In this document: in pieces, positions 27,947 to 37,060 of the stretch
How positions within the stretch are numbered: position 1 is the stretch's first letter
How the letters are laid out: each line of letters starts with the position of its first letter
Source of the DNA: Thiolapillus brandeum
Lineage (GTDB): Bacteria > Pseudomonadota > Gammaproteobacteria > Chromatiales > Chromatiaceae
Direction of reading: 5' to 3'
DNA: 64,000 bases
Assembly: GCF_000828615.1 (NCBI RefSeq)
Contig: NZ_AP012273.1
Location: 186,001 to 250,000, forward strand
Made by a program: the position numbers and the translations under genes
The notes under the pieces: model-generated
Told to the model about the DNA's origin: nothing
Database searches by the model: none
The model's input: the letters and a program-made list of their open reading frames with translations, nothing else

Positions 27947-28417
27947 TCAGCCTCTGTGATAAGGATGATTGCGTAAAATGCTCAATGCGCGATACAGCTG
28001 CTCCGCCACCACCACCCGCACCAGCGGGTGAGGCAGCGTCAACGGCGACAGGGACCAGAGCATATCCGCCCGCTCCCGGCATTCCTGTGCCAATCCCTCT
28101 GGCCCACCCACCAGCAGACTGATGTCCTGCCCTGATCCCATCCAGTTGTCCAATTGGAGGGACAGATCCTCCGTGCTCCAGGTTTTTCCCTTTACCTCCA
28201 GGGCGATGACCCGGCTCCCGGCAGGAATGGCTGCCAACATGGCGCGGCCTTCATCCCGGGTGATGCGGGCAATATCAGCGTTCTTGCCCCGGTGCCGGGC
28301 GCTGATCTCCACAAGCTTCAGGGCACATTTCGAAGGCATGCGCCGGGCGTACTCCTGATAGCCTTCCTGTACCCAGCGGGGCATTTTGTCGCCAATGGCA
28401 ATGAGGTGGATTTTCAT
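27947..28417 (-). CDS. rlmH: 23S rRNA (pseudouridine1915-N3)-methyltransferase
   Basis: This 156-residue SPOUT-class methyltransferase modifies pseudouridine 1915 in helix 69 of 23S rRNA. The SAM-binding knot is visible in [15 protein letters not shown] and [19 protein letters not shown], and the end [10 protein letters not shown] is the family C-terminus. Length is normal. In many relatives rsfS and nadD lie directly upstream; here the upstream side is a 381-bp region with a MITE-like element and then polA, so the neighbourhood is rearranged. The transglycosylase start is 32 bp downstream of its stop. Confidence 0.97.
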   Translation of the reverse strand: MKIHLIAIGDKMPRWVQEGYQEYARRMPSKCALKLVEISARHRGKNADIARITRDEGRAMLAAIPAGSRVIALEVKGKTWSTEDLSLQLDNWMGSGQDISLLVGGPEGLAQECRERADMLWSLSPLTLPHPLVRVVVAEQLYRALSILRNHPYHRG

Positions 28418-28798
28418 GGGGGGATTTTACACCCCCAGAGGCTTTCGCGGGGCGGGTTCCTGTAGGCTTGTGTGCCGATACAAGATGTTTCCTTACCAGA
28501 ATATTGAAAAAGCCCTTCCATGGGCTTTTTCAACTCGGACATACTTGTGCGGCAATCAGGCTGCCGAAAAATGGTATTTTTCAACAGCCTTGTTACATCA
28601 GGAGCCCTGATCGCAGCGTCGGGCTTCAATCATTCGGGGCGACGTTTCCATTTCACCGATGGTGATGGTATGGAGTGCGAGCCGTGGAGTATGAGTAGCC
28701 GGTCTGCACAGCGCTTGGGGTAGGTATTTCAGCTCCGCCAGAGTGGCAGAGGCCGTGCTAAACTGCGGACAGAAATTCTGTTGACTAGCGACTGATTC
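28418..28798. other. divergent intergenic region between rlmH and polA
   Basis: This 381-bp gap separates two divergently transcribed genes and must hold both promoters. It contains a MITE-like element (28493-28595, annotated separately). Short open frames in it simply read through that element. No RNA gene was recognised. Confidence 0.6.
28493..28595 (-). mobile_element. MITE-like element, short copy
   Basis: The reverse complement of this 103-bp stretch matches both ends of the element at 59639-59815. It has the left part (GGCTG, then TTTTTCGGCAGCCTGA, then TGCCGCACAAG) and the right part (GAGTTGAAAAAGCCCATGGAAGG). The middle of about 70 bp is missing. The ends are imperfect inverted repeats built around TTGAAAAA. 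No coding capacity is present. It would need a transposase in trans. Confidence 0.72.
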
Positions 28799-31504
28799 AT
28801 GTCCAAGAACCCCGATCTCATCCTGGTGGACGGTTCGTCCTACCTGTTTCGCGCCTATCATGCCCTGCCGCCTCTGACCAACTCCCGGGGGGAGCCTACG
28901 GGAGCCATCGTGGGCGTGGTGAACATGCTGCGCAAGCTCATCAAGGATTACCACCCCAAGTACATGGCGGTGGTGTTCGATGCGCCGGGAAAGACCTTCC
29001 GTGATGACCTGTACGACCAGTACAAGGCCCACCGGCCCCCGGTCCCGGAGGACCTCAAGGCGCAGATCGACCGCCTGCACGAGATCGTACGGGCCATGGG
29101 CTTGCCCCTGCTGGTGGTGGATGACGTTGAAGCGGATGACGTTATCGGAACCCTCACCCGCCAGGCGGCGGAGCAGGGGATGACCGCCCTGGTGTCCACC
29201 GGTGACAAGGACATGGCGCAGCTGGTAAACGATCATGTGAGCCTCATCGACACCATGAGCAACCGCTACCTGGATGCCGATGGCGTGGAGGAAAAATTCG
29301 GTGTAAAGCCCGGGCAGATCATCGACTACCTGGCCCTCATGGGGGACAGCTCGGACAATATCCCCGGAGTGCCCAAGTGCGGCCCCAAGACGGCGGCCAA
29401 GTGGCTGGCCCGGTACGGCAGCCTGGATGAACTGGTGGCCCATGCCGATGAGATCAAGGGCAAGATCGGTGAGAACCTGCGTGCCTTTTTGCCGCAGCTG
29501 CCTCTGTCCAAGGCGCTGACCACTATCAAGACCGATGTGCCTCTGGACCTGTGTCCAGAAGACCTCAAGCCCGCCCGCCCGGATGTGGAGCGCCTGCGGG
29601 AGTTGTATCAGCGTATCGAGGCCAACCGCCTGCTCTCTGCCCTGGAAGAAGAAAATGGCGCCGGGGAGGAAGTGCCCGAGACGGCTGCCCCTGGCCACTA
29701 TGAACTGATTCTGGAGAAGGAGGATTTTGACCGCTGGCTGGAGCAGCTGCGCCAGGCCTCCCTGTTTGCCTTCGATACGGAGACCACCAGCCTGGACTAC
29801 ATGCAGGCCGAACTGGTGGGCCTGTCTTTTGCAGTGAAGGCAGGAGAGGCGGCCTATGTTCCAGTGGCCCATGATTACCCCGGTGCTCCGGTACAGTTGG
29901 ATCGGGACTGGGTGCTGGCCAGGCTAAGGCCTCTTCTGGAAGATTCCGGGCAGGCGAAACTGGGGCAGAATCTCAAGTACGACATGAGTATCCTGGCCCG
30001 TTACGGCATCGAAATGGAAGGCATCGCCTATGACACCATGCTGGAGTCCTATGTGCTGGATTCCACCGCCACCCGGCATGACATGGATTCCCTGGCGAAG
30101 AAATACCTCGGGCATGACACCATCAGCTTCACGGATATTGCGGGCAAGGGCGCCAGGCAGCTCACTTTCAACCAGATCGACCTGGAACAGGCGGCGCCCT
30201 ACGCGGCGGAAGATGCGGATATCACCCTGAGACTGCATGAAGCCCTGTGGTCCCGCCTGGAACAGGAGCCTGGGCTGAGTGAGGTGTTCCGGAACATTGA
30301 AATGCCCCTGGTGCCGGTGCTTTCGCGCATGGAGCGCACCGGGGTGCTCATCGACACGGCCTTGCTGGAAAAGCAGAGTGCCGAGCTGGCGCAGAAGCTC
30401 CATGATCTGGAGCAACATGCCTACGAGATTGCCGGCCATACTTTCAACCTGGGTTCTCCCAAGCAGATCGGTCATGTGTTCTTCGAGGAGCTGGGCATGG
30501 AAGTGGTGAAGAAGACCCCCAAGGGCGCGCCTTCCACTTCCGAGGAGGTATTGCAGATTCTTGCGGACAAGGGCGAGGAACTGCCGGCAGTGATCCTGGA
30601 ACACAGAGGCCTGGCCAAGCTCAAGTCCACCTATGTGGACAAGCTGCCGGAGATGGTGGATCCGGATACGGGCCGGGTGCATACCAGCTATCATCAGGCC
30701 GTGGCCGCCACTGGGCGCCTGAGTTCGTCCGATCCCAACCTGCAGAACATTCCTGTACGCACGGAAGAAGGGCGGCGTATCCGCAAGGCTTTCATTCCCG
30801 AGTCAGGCTGGAAGATGCTGGCGGCGGACTACTCCCAGATCGAGTTGCGCATCATGGCGCATTTGTCCGGGGACAAGGGTTTGCTCCGGGCTTTCGAACA
30901 GGGGCTGGACATTCACCGGGCCACGGCAGCGGAAGTCTTTGGTTTCGATTCCCCGGAGGCCGTGGACAGTGAAGCGCGGCGCCGGGCCAAGGCCATCAAC
31001 TTCGGCCTCATCTATGGCATGTCCGCCTTTGGTCTGGCGAAGCAGCTGGGCATTGGCCGCCAGGAAGCCCAGGAATACGTGGAGCTGTATTTCCAGCGCT
31101 ATCCCGGCGTTCGCGAGTTCATGGATCGCACCCGGGAAGAAGCCCATGAGCAGGGTTATGTGGAAACTCTGTTCGGGCGCCGCCTTTACCTGCCGGAGAT
31201 TAACTCCCGCAACGGCATGCGCCGCGCCGCTGCCGAACGCACCGCCATCAATGCTCCCATGCAGGGCACGGCGGCGGACATCATCAAGCGCGCCATGAAC
31301 CGCATGGATGCCTGGCTGGAAAAAGAGCATCCCCGGGTACGTATGATCATGCAGGTGCATGATGAACTGGTGTTCGAGGTCGAGGCCTCTGAACTCAAAG
31401 CAGTGACGATGCAGGTGCGCGACATCATGGAGCATGCGGCAGAGCTGGCGGTTCCCCTGGTGGTGGATGTTGGTGTCGGAGACAACTGGGAAGAAGCCCA
31501 CTGA
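28799..31504 (+). CDS. polA: DNA polymerase I
   Basis: This 901-residue polymerase fills gaps and removes RNA primers during replication and repair. Domains in order: an N-terminal 5'-3' exonuclease (VDGSSYLFRAYHAL, then DDVEADDVIGTL and STGDKDMAQLV, about 1-290); a 3'-5' proofreading exonuclease (FDTETTSLDYMQAELVGLSF, from about 325); and the family A polymerase with motif A DYSQIELRIMAHLSGD, motif B RRRAKAINFGLIYGMSAFG and motif C QVHDELVFE. All key residues appear intact. The stop overlaps the start of the next gene (TGATG at 31502-31506). Confidence 0.98.
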   Translation: MSKNPDLILVDGSSYLFRAYHALPPLTNSRGEPTGAIVGVVNMLRKLIKDYHPKYMAVVFDAPGKTFRDDLYDQYKAHRPPVPEDLKAQIDRLHEIVRAMGLPLLVVDDVEADDVIGTLTRQAAEQGMTALVSTGDKDMAQLVNDHVSLIDTMSNRYLDADGVEEKFGVKPGQIIDYLALMGDSSDNIPGVPKCGPKTAAKWLARYGSLDELVAHADEIKGKIGENLRAFLPQLPLSKALTTIKTDVPLDLCPEDLKPARPDVERLRELYQRIEANRLLSALEEENGAGEEVPETAAPGHYELILEKEDFDRWLEQLRQASLFAFDTETTSLDYMQAELVGLSFAVKAGEAAYVPVAHDYPGAPVQLDRDWVLARLRPLLEDSGQAKLGQNLKYDMSILARYGIEMEGIAYDTMLESYVLDSTATRHDMDSLAKKYLGHDTISFTDIAGKGARQLTFNQIDLEQAAPYAAEDADITLRLHEALWSRLEQEPGLSEVFRNIEMPLVPVLSRMERTGVLIDTALLEKQSAELAQKLHDLEQHAYEIAGHTFNLGSPKQIGHVFFEELGMEVVKKTPKGAPSTSEEVLQILADKGEELPAVILEHRGLAKLKSTYVDKLPEMVDPDTGRVHTSYHQAVAATGRLSSSDPNLQNIPVRTEEGRRIRKAFIPESGWKMLAADYSQIELRIMAHLSGDKGLLRAFEQGLDIHRATAAEVFGFDSPEAVDSEARRRAKAINFGLIYGMSAFGLAKQLGIGRQEAQEYVELYFQRYPGVREFMDRTREEAHEQGYVETLFGRRLYLPEINSRNGMRRAAAERTAINAPMQGTAADIIKRAMNRMDAWLEKEHPRVRMIMQVHDELVFEVEASELKAVTMQVRDIMEHAAELAVPLVVDVGVGDNWEEAH

Positions 31505-32160
31505 TGCCACTCAGCGCCAGCCGCCTGGAGGCTTTGTTCGCCGACAACTCCCTGTGGGGGTTGTTGTTGGCCAATCTGGTGACCATTGTCCTGGCCGTGC
31601 TCCAGGGCTGGGATCTGCTTCTGGTGATGTGGGTGTACTGGTGCCAGAGCGTGATCATAGGAATCTTCAACTTCTGGCGCATGCTGACTCTGAAGAAATT
31701 CACCACCAAGGGCTTGAAAATGAACGGTTCGCCCGTTGCTGCCACGGACAGCACCCGGCGTCAGGTATCATTCTTCTTCTTGTTTCATTACGGTTTTTTT
31801 CACCTGGTTTACCTGATCTTTCTATTGGCGGGAAGCACCGAAGGAGAGCGTCCGGATTTCTTTTCTCCGGGGCCTTTGCTGATGGTGCTGCTGTTCTTTA
31901 TCAATCATGCCTGGTCATTTTTCAGCAACCGAAAACGAGAGGCGGAAGCAGTGCCCAATATTGGCACCCTCATGTTTCTGCCCTATGCGCGTATCATCCC
32001 CATGCATTTGACTCTGGTGCTGGGAGGGGTCCTCATATCCGGCAGATTTTGGCTGGTTCTCTTCCTGGCACTCAAAACAGGAGCGGATCTGATTGCTCAT
32101 GTTGCAGAACATGCCCGGCTAAGAAGGACTTCCACCTCGGAAAAGTCATCCTTCGATTGA
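31504..32160 (+). CDS. DUF6498-like membrane protein
   Basis: This 218-residue protein has about six hydrophobic segments (LWGLLLANLVTIVLAVLQGW, LLLVMWVYWCQSVIIGIFNF, FFFLFHYGFFHLVYLIFLLA, LTLVLGGVLISGRFWLVLFLAL). The pattern with a central histidine-rich helix (FLFHYGFFHLVY) and C-terminal DLIAHVAEHARL fits the uncharacterised DUF6498 group. It overlaps the polA stop by one base and so is probably co-transcribed with it. The role is unknown. Histidines on helix faces could bind metal or haem, but this is not shown. Confidence 0.7.
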   Translation: MPLSASRLEALFADNSLWGLLLANLVTIVLAVLQGWDLLLVMWVYWCQSVIIGIFNFWRMLTLKKFTTKGLKMNGSPVAATDSTRRQVSFFFLFHYGFFHLVYLIFLLAGSTEGERPDFFSPGPLLMVLLFFINHAWSFFSNRKREAEAVPNIGTLMFLPYARIIPMHLTLVLGGVLISGRFWLVLFLALKTGADLIAHVAEHARLRRTSTSEKSSFD

Positions 32161-32163
32161 TTG

Positions 32164-32180
32164 ATACTAATCAATAGTAT
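32164..32180. promoter_or_regulatory. 17-bp palindrome upstream of the peroxiredoxin gene
   Basis: ATACTA and TAGTAT flank a 5-base spacer, in an AT-rich stretch 115 bp before the peroxiredoxin start. A second, looser pair (TTATCA and TGATAA) follows within 30 bp. The site looks like an operator for a redox or stress regulator but does not match the OxyR consensus well enough to name it. Confidence 0.35.
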
Positions 32181-32294
32181 TTATCAATCGACAGTATTCT
32201 GATAATCAATTGGTTGTCTGGGGCTGACGTCCCTATTCTGTATCCCAACGCCGGGAATGCCCGGCAAAGACAAACTATTGTGGAGATACAGTAT

Positions 32295-32948
32295 ATGAGC
32301 AACGAAAACGTACCACAGGCACCGGCATTGCCCCGTCTCAACGAACCCGCCCCGGCCTTTGAGGCGCCCACGACCCAGGGCGTAAAGACGCTGGAGGACT
32401 ATCACGGCAAATGGCTGGTGTTGTTCTCTCATCCGGCAGACTTCACCCCCGTATGCACCACGGAATTCATGGCCTTTGCCAAACGCCACGCGGAATTCCA
32501 GGCCCTGAATACCGAGCTGCTGGGCTTGTCCATCGACAGCCACTACAGCCATGTGGCCTGGATACGGAATATCAGGGAGAAGTTTGGTATCGAGATTCCT
32601 TTTCCCATCATTGCAGATCTGAAAATGGAAGTAGCCAGGGCCTATGGCATGATTCATCCCGGAGCCGCAGACACCTCGGCGGTGCGGGCGACTTTCATCA
32701 TCGATCCGGAAGGCATTCTGCGGGCTATGGTGTATTACCCCATGAGCAATGGCCGCTCCATCGATGAGTTTTTGCGCCTGATTCAGGCTTTGCAGACCTC
32801 GGATGCCAACGGCGTGGCGACTCCGGAGAACTGGCAGCCCGGTGACAAGGTCATTGTTCCGCCGCCGGCCAGTGCTGATGAAGCCGAAGCGCGCATGTCT
32901 GAAGGCTATGAATGCACGGACTGGTATTTCTGCAGGAAATCCCTCTGA
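32295..32948 (+). CDS. peroxiredoxin (1-Cys/Prx6 type)
   Basis: This 217-residue thiol peroxidase reduces hydrogen peroxide and organic hydroperoxides. The peroxidatic cysteine lies in the motif HPADFTPVCTTEF. The family C-terminal segment (WQPGDKVIVPPPASADEAEA and ECTDWYFCRKSL) identifies the Prx6/AhpC2-like branch. Two further cysteines near the end (ECTDWYFC) could act as resolving residues. ATG at 32295 is preceded by GGAGA. The in-frame upstream extension is not conserved. A strong intrinsic terminator follows at 33018-33049, so it is probably a single-gene unit with an AT-rich promoter region. Confidence 0.94.
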   Translation: MSNENVPQAPALPRLNEPAPAFEAPTTQGVKTLEDYHGKWLVLFSHPADFTPVCTTEFMAFAKRHAEFQALNTELLGLSIDSHYSHVAWIRNIREKFGIEIPFPIIADLKMEVARAYGMIHPGAADTSAVRATFIIDPEGILRAMVYYPMSNGRSIDEFLRLIQALQTSDANGVATPENWQPGDKVIVPPPASADEAEARMSEGYECTDWYFCRKSL

Positions 32949-33017
32949 TCCATCGGCCCGAAAAACAGGTATCGCCAGCGATCTGGTGAGTTTTTCGGGC
33001 TGGCAATGAAGCTCCTG

Positions 33018-33049
33018 GCTGCGGCATGGCAACATGCCGCAGCTTTTTT
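33018..33049 (+). terminator. rho-independent terminator after the peroxiredoxin gene
   Basis: A perfect 11-bp stem (GCTGCGGCATG and its complement) with a GCAA loop is followed by six T residues on the plus strand. It lies 70 bp beyond the peroxiredoxin stop. On the opposite strand no T-run follows, so it acts rightward only, and it abuts the stop of the convergent sulfotransferase-like gene. Confidence 0.9.
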
Positions 33050-33972
33050 CATTCCGCGAACCGAAGCAGTTTTTCCTGGAGCCGGGGCCAGTTGGAAAAG
33101 CGCTGTTGCACCGCGCTGGCATAGTGGCTGGTCAGAGCCTGGGGATGGCGGTAGTGCTTGTCGATATCGAAGGCTTCCTGTACCACCCTCACCCAGTCCG
33201 GATTGGCATCCAGGTTCAGAAACTTTGCCAGGGCTTTGGCCTGTTCCGGTCCAAAATCGTTTTCCAGGAAATGGAAAAAGCGTTCCGGATACTTGTCCTG
33301 CAATTCCATCACCCACTGGATCTCATCCAGAATGGCATCCAGCACCTGTTGAATATCCGGTGCGGCCCCCAGGCCAAACAGCTTGGCATGGCCCGTGCGC
33401 AGGTTGGAGGTGGCGCTGTCCAGGGGGTTGCGAATGGGTAGCAGAAAACGCAAGCGGGGCTCTGTGTCGAAAAGTGCCTGCAGATCGATGTTGTGATTGC
33501 GGATGTGCAGGGAGGTGCGCAGAGATTCCTTCCAGAACAGGGCATGTATTTCGTCCTTGATCAGCTGATCGCCGAAGTGTTCTTTGTACAGTCGTCCCAG
33601 CTTGTGTTTCTCATCGAAAGCATGGGAATGCACGATGGAGCCGCCGGTTTTGCCGCGCTTGCCCTTGGTGGAAACCTGTATGGCATAGCGCAGGAAACGG
33701 TCTGTGGTCTCCCGGTCGGGACAGCGCAGAAAATCCAGCCTGGGATCCCCAAGAATGCGCGCACCGCCGTGATTGAGTACCTGGCAATGAGGGTGCAGAA
33801 ACAGAATGGAGGCCGTCAGGGTGGTGAGGTTGCGGTAAGGGCCCAGGGCCAGGCAGACCGTGCGCAGTTCAGAGATGTCCATGTCCCGGGAAGCCAGCAT
33901 GTCCTGCTGCTTTTCCTTCTCCAGACGGCGGGATTCGAGTTTGCGGCGGATGGCTTTGGGTAACAGGTGCAC
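33049..33972 (-). CDS. sulfotransferase-like P-loop protein
   Basis: This 307-residue protein looks like a divergent PAPS-dependent sulfotransferase. The stretch ALGPYRNLTTLTASILFLHP is placed like the 5'-phosphosulfate loop, and LRFLLPIRNPLDSATSNL resembles the 3'-phosphate-binding segment that carries Arg and Ser. The N-terminus is basic and lysine-rich, without a signal peptide. The acceptor is unknown. It is monocistronic, transcribed leftward between the peroxiredoxin terminator and recG, and its start diverges from recG across 90 bp. Confidence 0.65.
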   Translation of the reverse strand: MHLLPKAIRRKLESRRLEKEKQQDMLASRDMDISELRTVCLALGPYRNLTTLTASILFLHPHCQVLNHGGARILGDPRLDFLRCPDRETTDRFLRYAIQVSTKGKRGKTGGSIVHSHAFDEKHKLGRLYKEHFGDQLIKDEIHALFWKESLRTSLHIRNHNIDLQALFDTEPRLRFLLPIRNPLDSATSNLRTGHAKLFGLGAAPDIQQVLDAILDEIQWVMELQDKYPERFFHFLENDFGPEQAKALAKFLNLDANPDWVRVVQEAFDIDKHYRHPQALTSHYASAVQQRFSNWPRLQEKLLRFAE

Positions 33973-34062
33973 GGGCTGTGGTCTGATTCAAGGCGGGTTA
34001 CAATGCGAGGAATTGTAGGCCGTTGAGCATTCCGTTGCCAGTGCCCGAGGAGAAACCACGAT

Positions 34063-36159
34063 TTGACTGCTCATGCTGACGAGCTTTCCCGCCTGCCGGT
34101 AACCGTTCTCAAGGGCGTGGGGCCGAAGAGTGCCGAGCGCCTGGCCCGCCTGGATATAGAGACCGTGCAGGATGTGCTTTTTCATCTGCCTCTGCGTTAC
34201 CAGGACCGCACCCGGGTGGTGCCCATGGGGCAGTTGCGCAGTGGCGAGGAAGCGGTAATCGAAGGGGAAATCGAACATGTGGAGATTCGTTTTGGCCGTC
34301 GCCGCTCCCTGTTGGTGCACCTGAGTGATGGCAGTGGCCGGGTCATCCTGCGTTTTTTTCATTTCAGCGCGGCGCAGAAGAATGCCCTGAAGCCCGGTTT
34401 GCGCCTGCATGGTTTTGGTGAAGTGCGCAATGGCCCCGCCTGCCAGGAATTGGTGCATCCCGAGTATCGGCTGGTGTCGGAAAATGATACTGGCCTGGAC
34501 GAGGCCAGTCTTACGCCCGTATATCCCACTACCGAAGGCATGCACCAGCTCAGTTGGCGGGATCTCACGGACAAGGCCCTGTTGATGCTGCACAACAGCA
34601 GCACCGGACTGCAGGAATGGTTGCCGGCGGATCTGCTGAGGGAGTATCAGCTCATGGAGTTGGGTGAAGCCATTGCCTACCTGCACCGTCCTCCTCCAGA
34701 TGCTCCTCAAAGGCTGCTTCTGGAAGGCCGGCATCCCGCTCAGCAACGCCTGGCTTTCGAGGAGCTGGTGGCGCACCAGCTGAGTTTGCGCCAGGCGCGG
34801 CAATTGCACCGTAACCATCGGGGGCCCATTCTTGACGGTGATGAACGATTGCAGAAGGCCCTGATCGGTCAGCTGCCTTTTTCCCTTACGGCAGCGCAGC
34901 AGCGGGTGTTGCAGGAGATCTCCCGGGATATGGCTCAGGGCCGTCCCATGTTGCGGCTGGTGCAGGGAGACGTGGGATCAGGCAAAACCGTCGTCGCCGC
35001 CCTGGCGGCCATGCAGGCCCTGGGTTCCGGCCACCAGGTGGCCCTCATGGCGCCTACGGAGCTATTGGCCGAACAGCACCTGAAGAGTTTCCGGCAATGG
35101 CTGGAGCCGTTGCAGGTACGTGTGGGCTGGCTGTCCGGCAGCGTCAAGGGCAAGGTCCGGCAATCGCTGCTCGAGGACTTGGCTCAGGGCCGGGTGGGTG
35201 TGCTGGTGGGCACCCAGGCCCTGTTCCAGGAAGATGTGAAGTATCATTCCCTGGGCCTGGTGATCGTGGATGAACAGCATCGTTTTGGTGTGCACCAGCG
35301 CCTGGCCCTGCGGGAAAAAGGCGTCCAGGATGGATGTTACCCTCATCAGCTCATTATGACCGCCACACCCATTCCCCGCAGCCTGGCCATGACGGCCTAC
35401 GCGGATCTGGATCTTTCCGTCATCGATGAGCTGCCGCCTGGCAGAACCCCTGTCACCACGGTAGTTGTCTCCGATCAGCGCAGGGATCAGATCATTGAAC
35501 GGGTCCGGGCTGCCTGTGCCCGGGGACGCCAGGCCTACTGGGTATGCACCCTCATCGAGGAATCCGAAGTCCTGCAATGCCAGGCGGCGGAGGATGTGGC
35601 CGCTGAACTTCAGGCCGAACTCGAATCCCTGCGGGTGGGATTGGTGCATGGGAGGCTGTCTTCCCAGGAAAAGGAACAGGTCATGCAGGCCTTCAAGAAT
35701 GGCGATATCCATCTGCTGGTGGCTACGACCGTCATCGAAGTGGGAGTGGACGTGCCCAATGCCAGCCTCATGATCATCGAGAATCCCGAGCGCCTGGGAT
35801 TGTCCCAGCTGCATCAGCTGCGTGGCCGGGTCGGGCGGGGTGAGGTGGAGAGCCATTGTGTGCTCCTTTATCACCCCCCCCTGGGTGAGACCGCCCGGGA
35901 GCGTTTGGCAGTGCTGCGGGACAGCAGTGATGGTTTCATCATTGCGCGCAAGGATCTGGAACTGCGCGGACCGGGAGAAGTGTTGGGGGTGCGGCAGACG
36001 GGAGAAATGCAGTTCCGGATTGCCGATATCCTGCGTGACCAGGCCATGCTGGAGCCGGCCCGGGAGGCTGCCGACCGGCTACTGGATCGGCATCCCGAAG
36101 TGGTCAAACCCTTGGTCAAGCGTTGGCTGGGAAGCAATACTCAATATGCGCGGGTATGA
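34063..36159 (+). CDS. recG: ATP-dependent DNA helicase RecG
   Basis: This 698-residue branched-DNA helicase regresses stalled replication forks and processes recombination intermediates. The N-terminal wedge/OB domain is recognisable (PVTVLKGVGPKSAERL and VVPMGQLRSGEEAVIEGEIE). The helicase core follows with Walker A GDVGSGKT, the motif II equivalent VDEQHRFGVHQR, TATPIPRSLAMT, and the C-terminal QLHQLRGRVGRG. The translation start is a TTG at 34063 with GAGGAGAA about 8 bp upstream; no closer ATG or GTG fits the conserved N-terminus. Its 3' side borders the decayed mobile region. Confidence 0.97.
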   Translation: MTAHADELSRLPVTVLKGVGPKSAERLARLDIETVQDVLFHLPLRYQDRTRVVPMGQLRSGEEAVIEGEIEHVEIRFGRRRSLLVHLSDGSGRVILRFFHFSAAQKNALKPGLRLHGFGEVRNGPACQELVHPEYRLVSENDTGLDEASLTPVYPTTEGMHQLSWRDLTDKALLMLHNSSTGLQEWLPADLLREYQLMELGEAIAYLHRPPPDAPQRLLLEGRHPAQQRLAFEELVAHQLSLRQARQLHRNHRGPILDGDERLQKALIGQLPFSLTAAQQRVLQEISRDMAQGRPMLRLVQGDVGSGKTVVAALAAMQALGSGHQVALMAPTELLAEQHLKSFRQWLEPLQVRVGWLSGSVKGKVRQSLLEDLAQGRVGVLVGTQALFQEDVKYHSLGLVIVDEQHRFGVHQRLALREKGVQDGCYPHQLIMTATPIPRSLAMTAYADLDLSVIDELPPGRTPVTTVVVSDQRRDQIIERVRAACARGRQAYWVCTLIEESEVLQCQAAEDVAAELQAELESLRVGLVHGRLSSQEKEQVMQAFKNGDIHLLVATTVIEVGVDVPNASLMIIENPERLGLSQLHQLRGRVGRGEVESHCVLLYHPPLGETARERLAVLRDSSDGFIIARKDLELRGPGEVLGVRQTGEMQFRIADILRDQAMLEPAREAADRLLDRHPEVVKPLVKRWLGSNTQYARV

Positions 36160-36467
36160 AAGCAGCCGCCGTCACGCTGTTGGGGCAAGACGAAAAGGGA
36201 CAAAAGTCACGATTTACTTTAGCGTAGAAACCCATGTCTTTAGGGCGCGGTTATGAGTGATAGGCTCAGCCTCTCACGAATGGTACGGCCCATGTCACAA
36301 CCCGAAACTGAGTTGTCTTCACAACCAGAATTTGGAGAAATAACGATGAGCCGTTTTGAAAAGATAACGCATGTGCTTTGATGTTTCTATATATCAAAAA
36401 TAGCTTGCTATTTTTATTAAATAATAGATAATATGGTTTCTACTCCTAGCTAACCAGAGAGCATAGA
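36160..36467. other. AT-rich gap after recG with one short ORF
   Basis: The base composition drops sharply here compared with recG. An 11-codon ORF (36346-36381, MSRFEKITHVL) is preceded by TTTGGAGAAATAACG, a good ribosome site. It is either a truncated gene start or a leader peptide. A perfect palindrome lies at 36396-36415 (annotated separately). No larger gene is seen. Confidence 0.5.
36396..36415. promoter_or_regulatory. 20-bp palindrome upstream of the RHH-like gene
   Basis: AAAAATAGC and GCTATTTTT face each other with only two bases between them, 52 bp before the start codon of the next gene. The tiny loop argues against a terminator and for a dimeric-protein operator. Autoregulation by the ribbon-helix-helix-like product is a plausible inference. 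Confidence 0.45.
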
Positions 36468-36935
36468 ATGAAAAAGACCATAGATATCCCCTTGGAGTTA
36501 TTTGATCGCCTAGCGGAACATGCCCAAGGTTTCGAGGGCCCTTCTGACGTCATTGAGCGTTTGCTTGATGTCTACGAGAAAACAAAGGCTTCTGAGACAA
36601 AAATCCCGAAAGATAATCATGAAGAACGACCATTAAGTCCTTCTTCAACACCCTTTGTTCAATACGGCAAGTTAGACATTCAGTTTTATCCACCAGATCT
36701 AGTTCAGTTTAAGGCGTTCTTGCTTCGCAAAAGACGGGCATGGGTTTTATTGCACAAACAAGGCGGTGTAAAGGAACTTCATGAATGGCATGCCTATCGG
36801 TTTACAGAAAGGTCTGATGTTCTTGGGAATCTTCGGTCAGGTTACCTTAGAAGTTGGAGAGAAAAAGGAATTGTTAAGGCAGAAATTGCCATTGATAAAT
36901 CAGACCTGTCTAGTGTCCCTTCCCACTATTCATGA
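36468..36935 (+). CDS. small protein with ribbon-helix-helix-like N-terminus, unknown function
   Basis: This 155-residue protein comes from AT-rich DNA with codon use unlike the neighbouring recG. The N-terminus (KKTIDIPLELFDRLAEHAQG, then PSDVIERLLDVYE) has the strand-helix-helix pattern of a ribbon-helix-helix DNA-binding or oligomerisation domain, similar in style to the SeqA N-terminus. The C-terminal half (from about residue 60) has no recognised fold; it includes HEWHAYRFTERSDVLGNLRSG, with many basic and aromatic residues. No toxin partner is visible next to it. It probably belongs to the mobile region. The palindrome upstream could be its operator. Confidence 0.6.
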   Translation: MKKTIDIPLELFDRLAEHAQGFEGPSDVIERLLDVYEKTKASETKIPKDNHEERPLSPSSTPFVQYGKLDIQFYPPDLVQFKAFLLRKRRAWVLLHKQGGVKELHEWHAYRFTERSDVLGNLRSGYLRSWREKGIVKAEIAIDKSDLSSVPSHYS

Positions 36936-37060
36936 TGGGCATATTCAATGACAAAGGATAAACGGCTCTTTGTCATTTCGAGTGGAATTCACCCGGAAAC
37001 CTGTGCCATTGTACGCAGGGAATTGACGAAGAGGAACCGGAATGAATGACAACCAGATAT

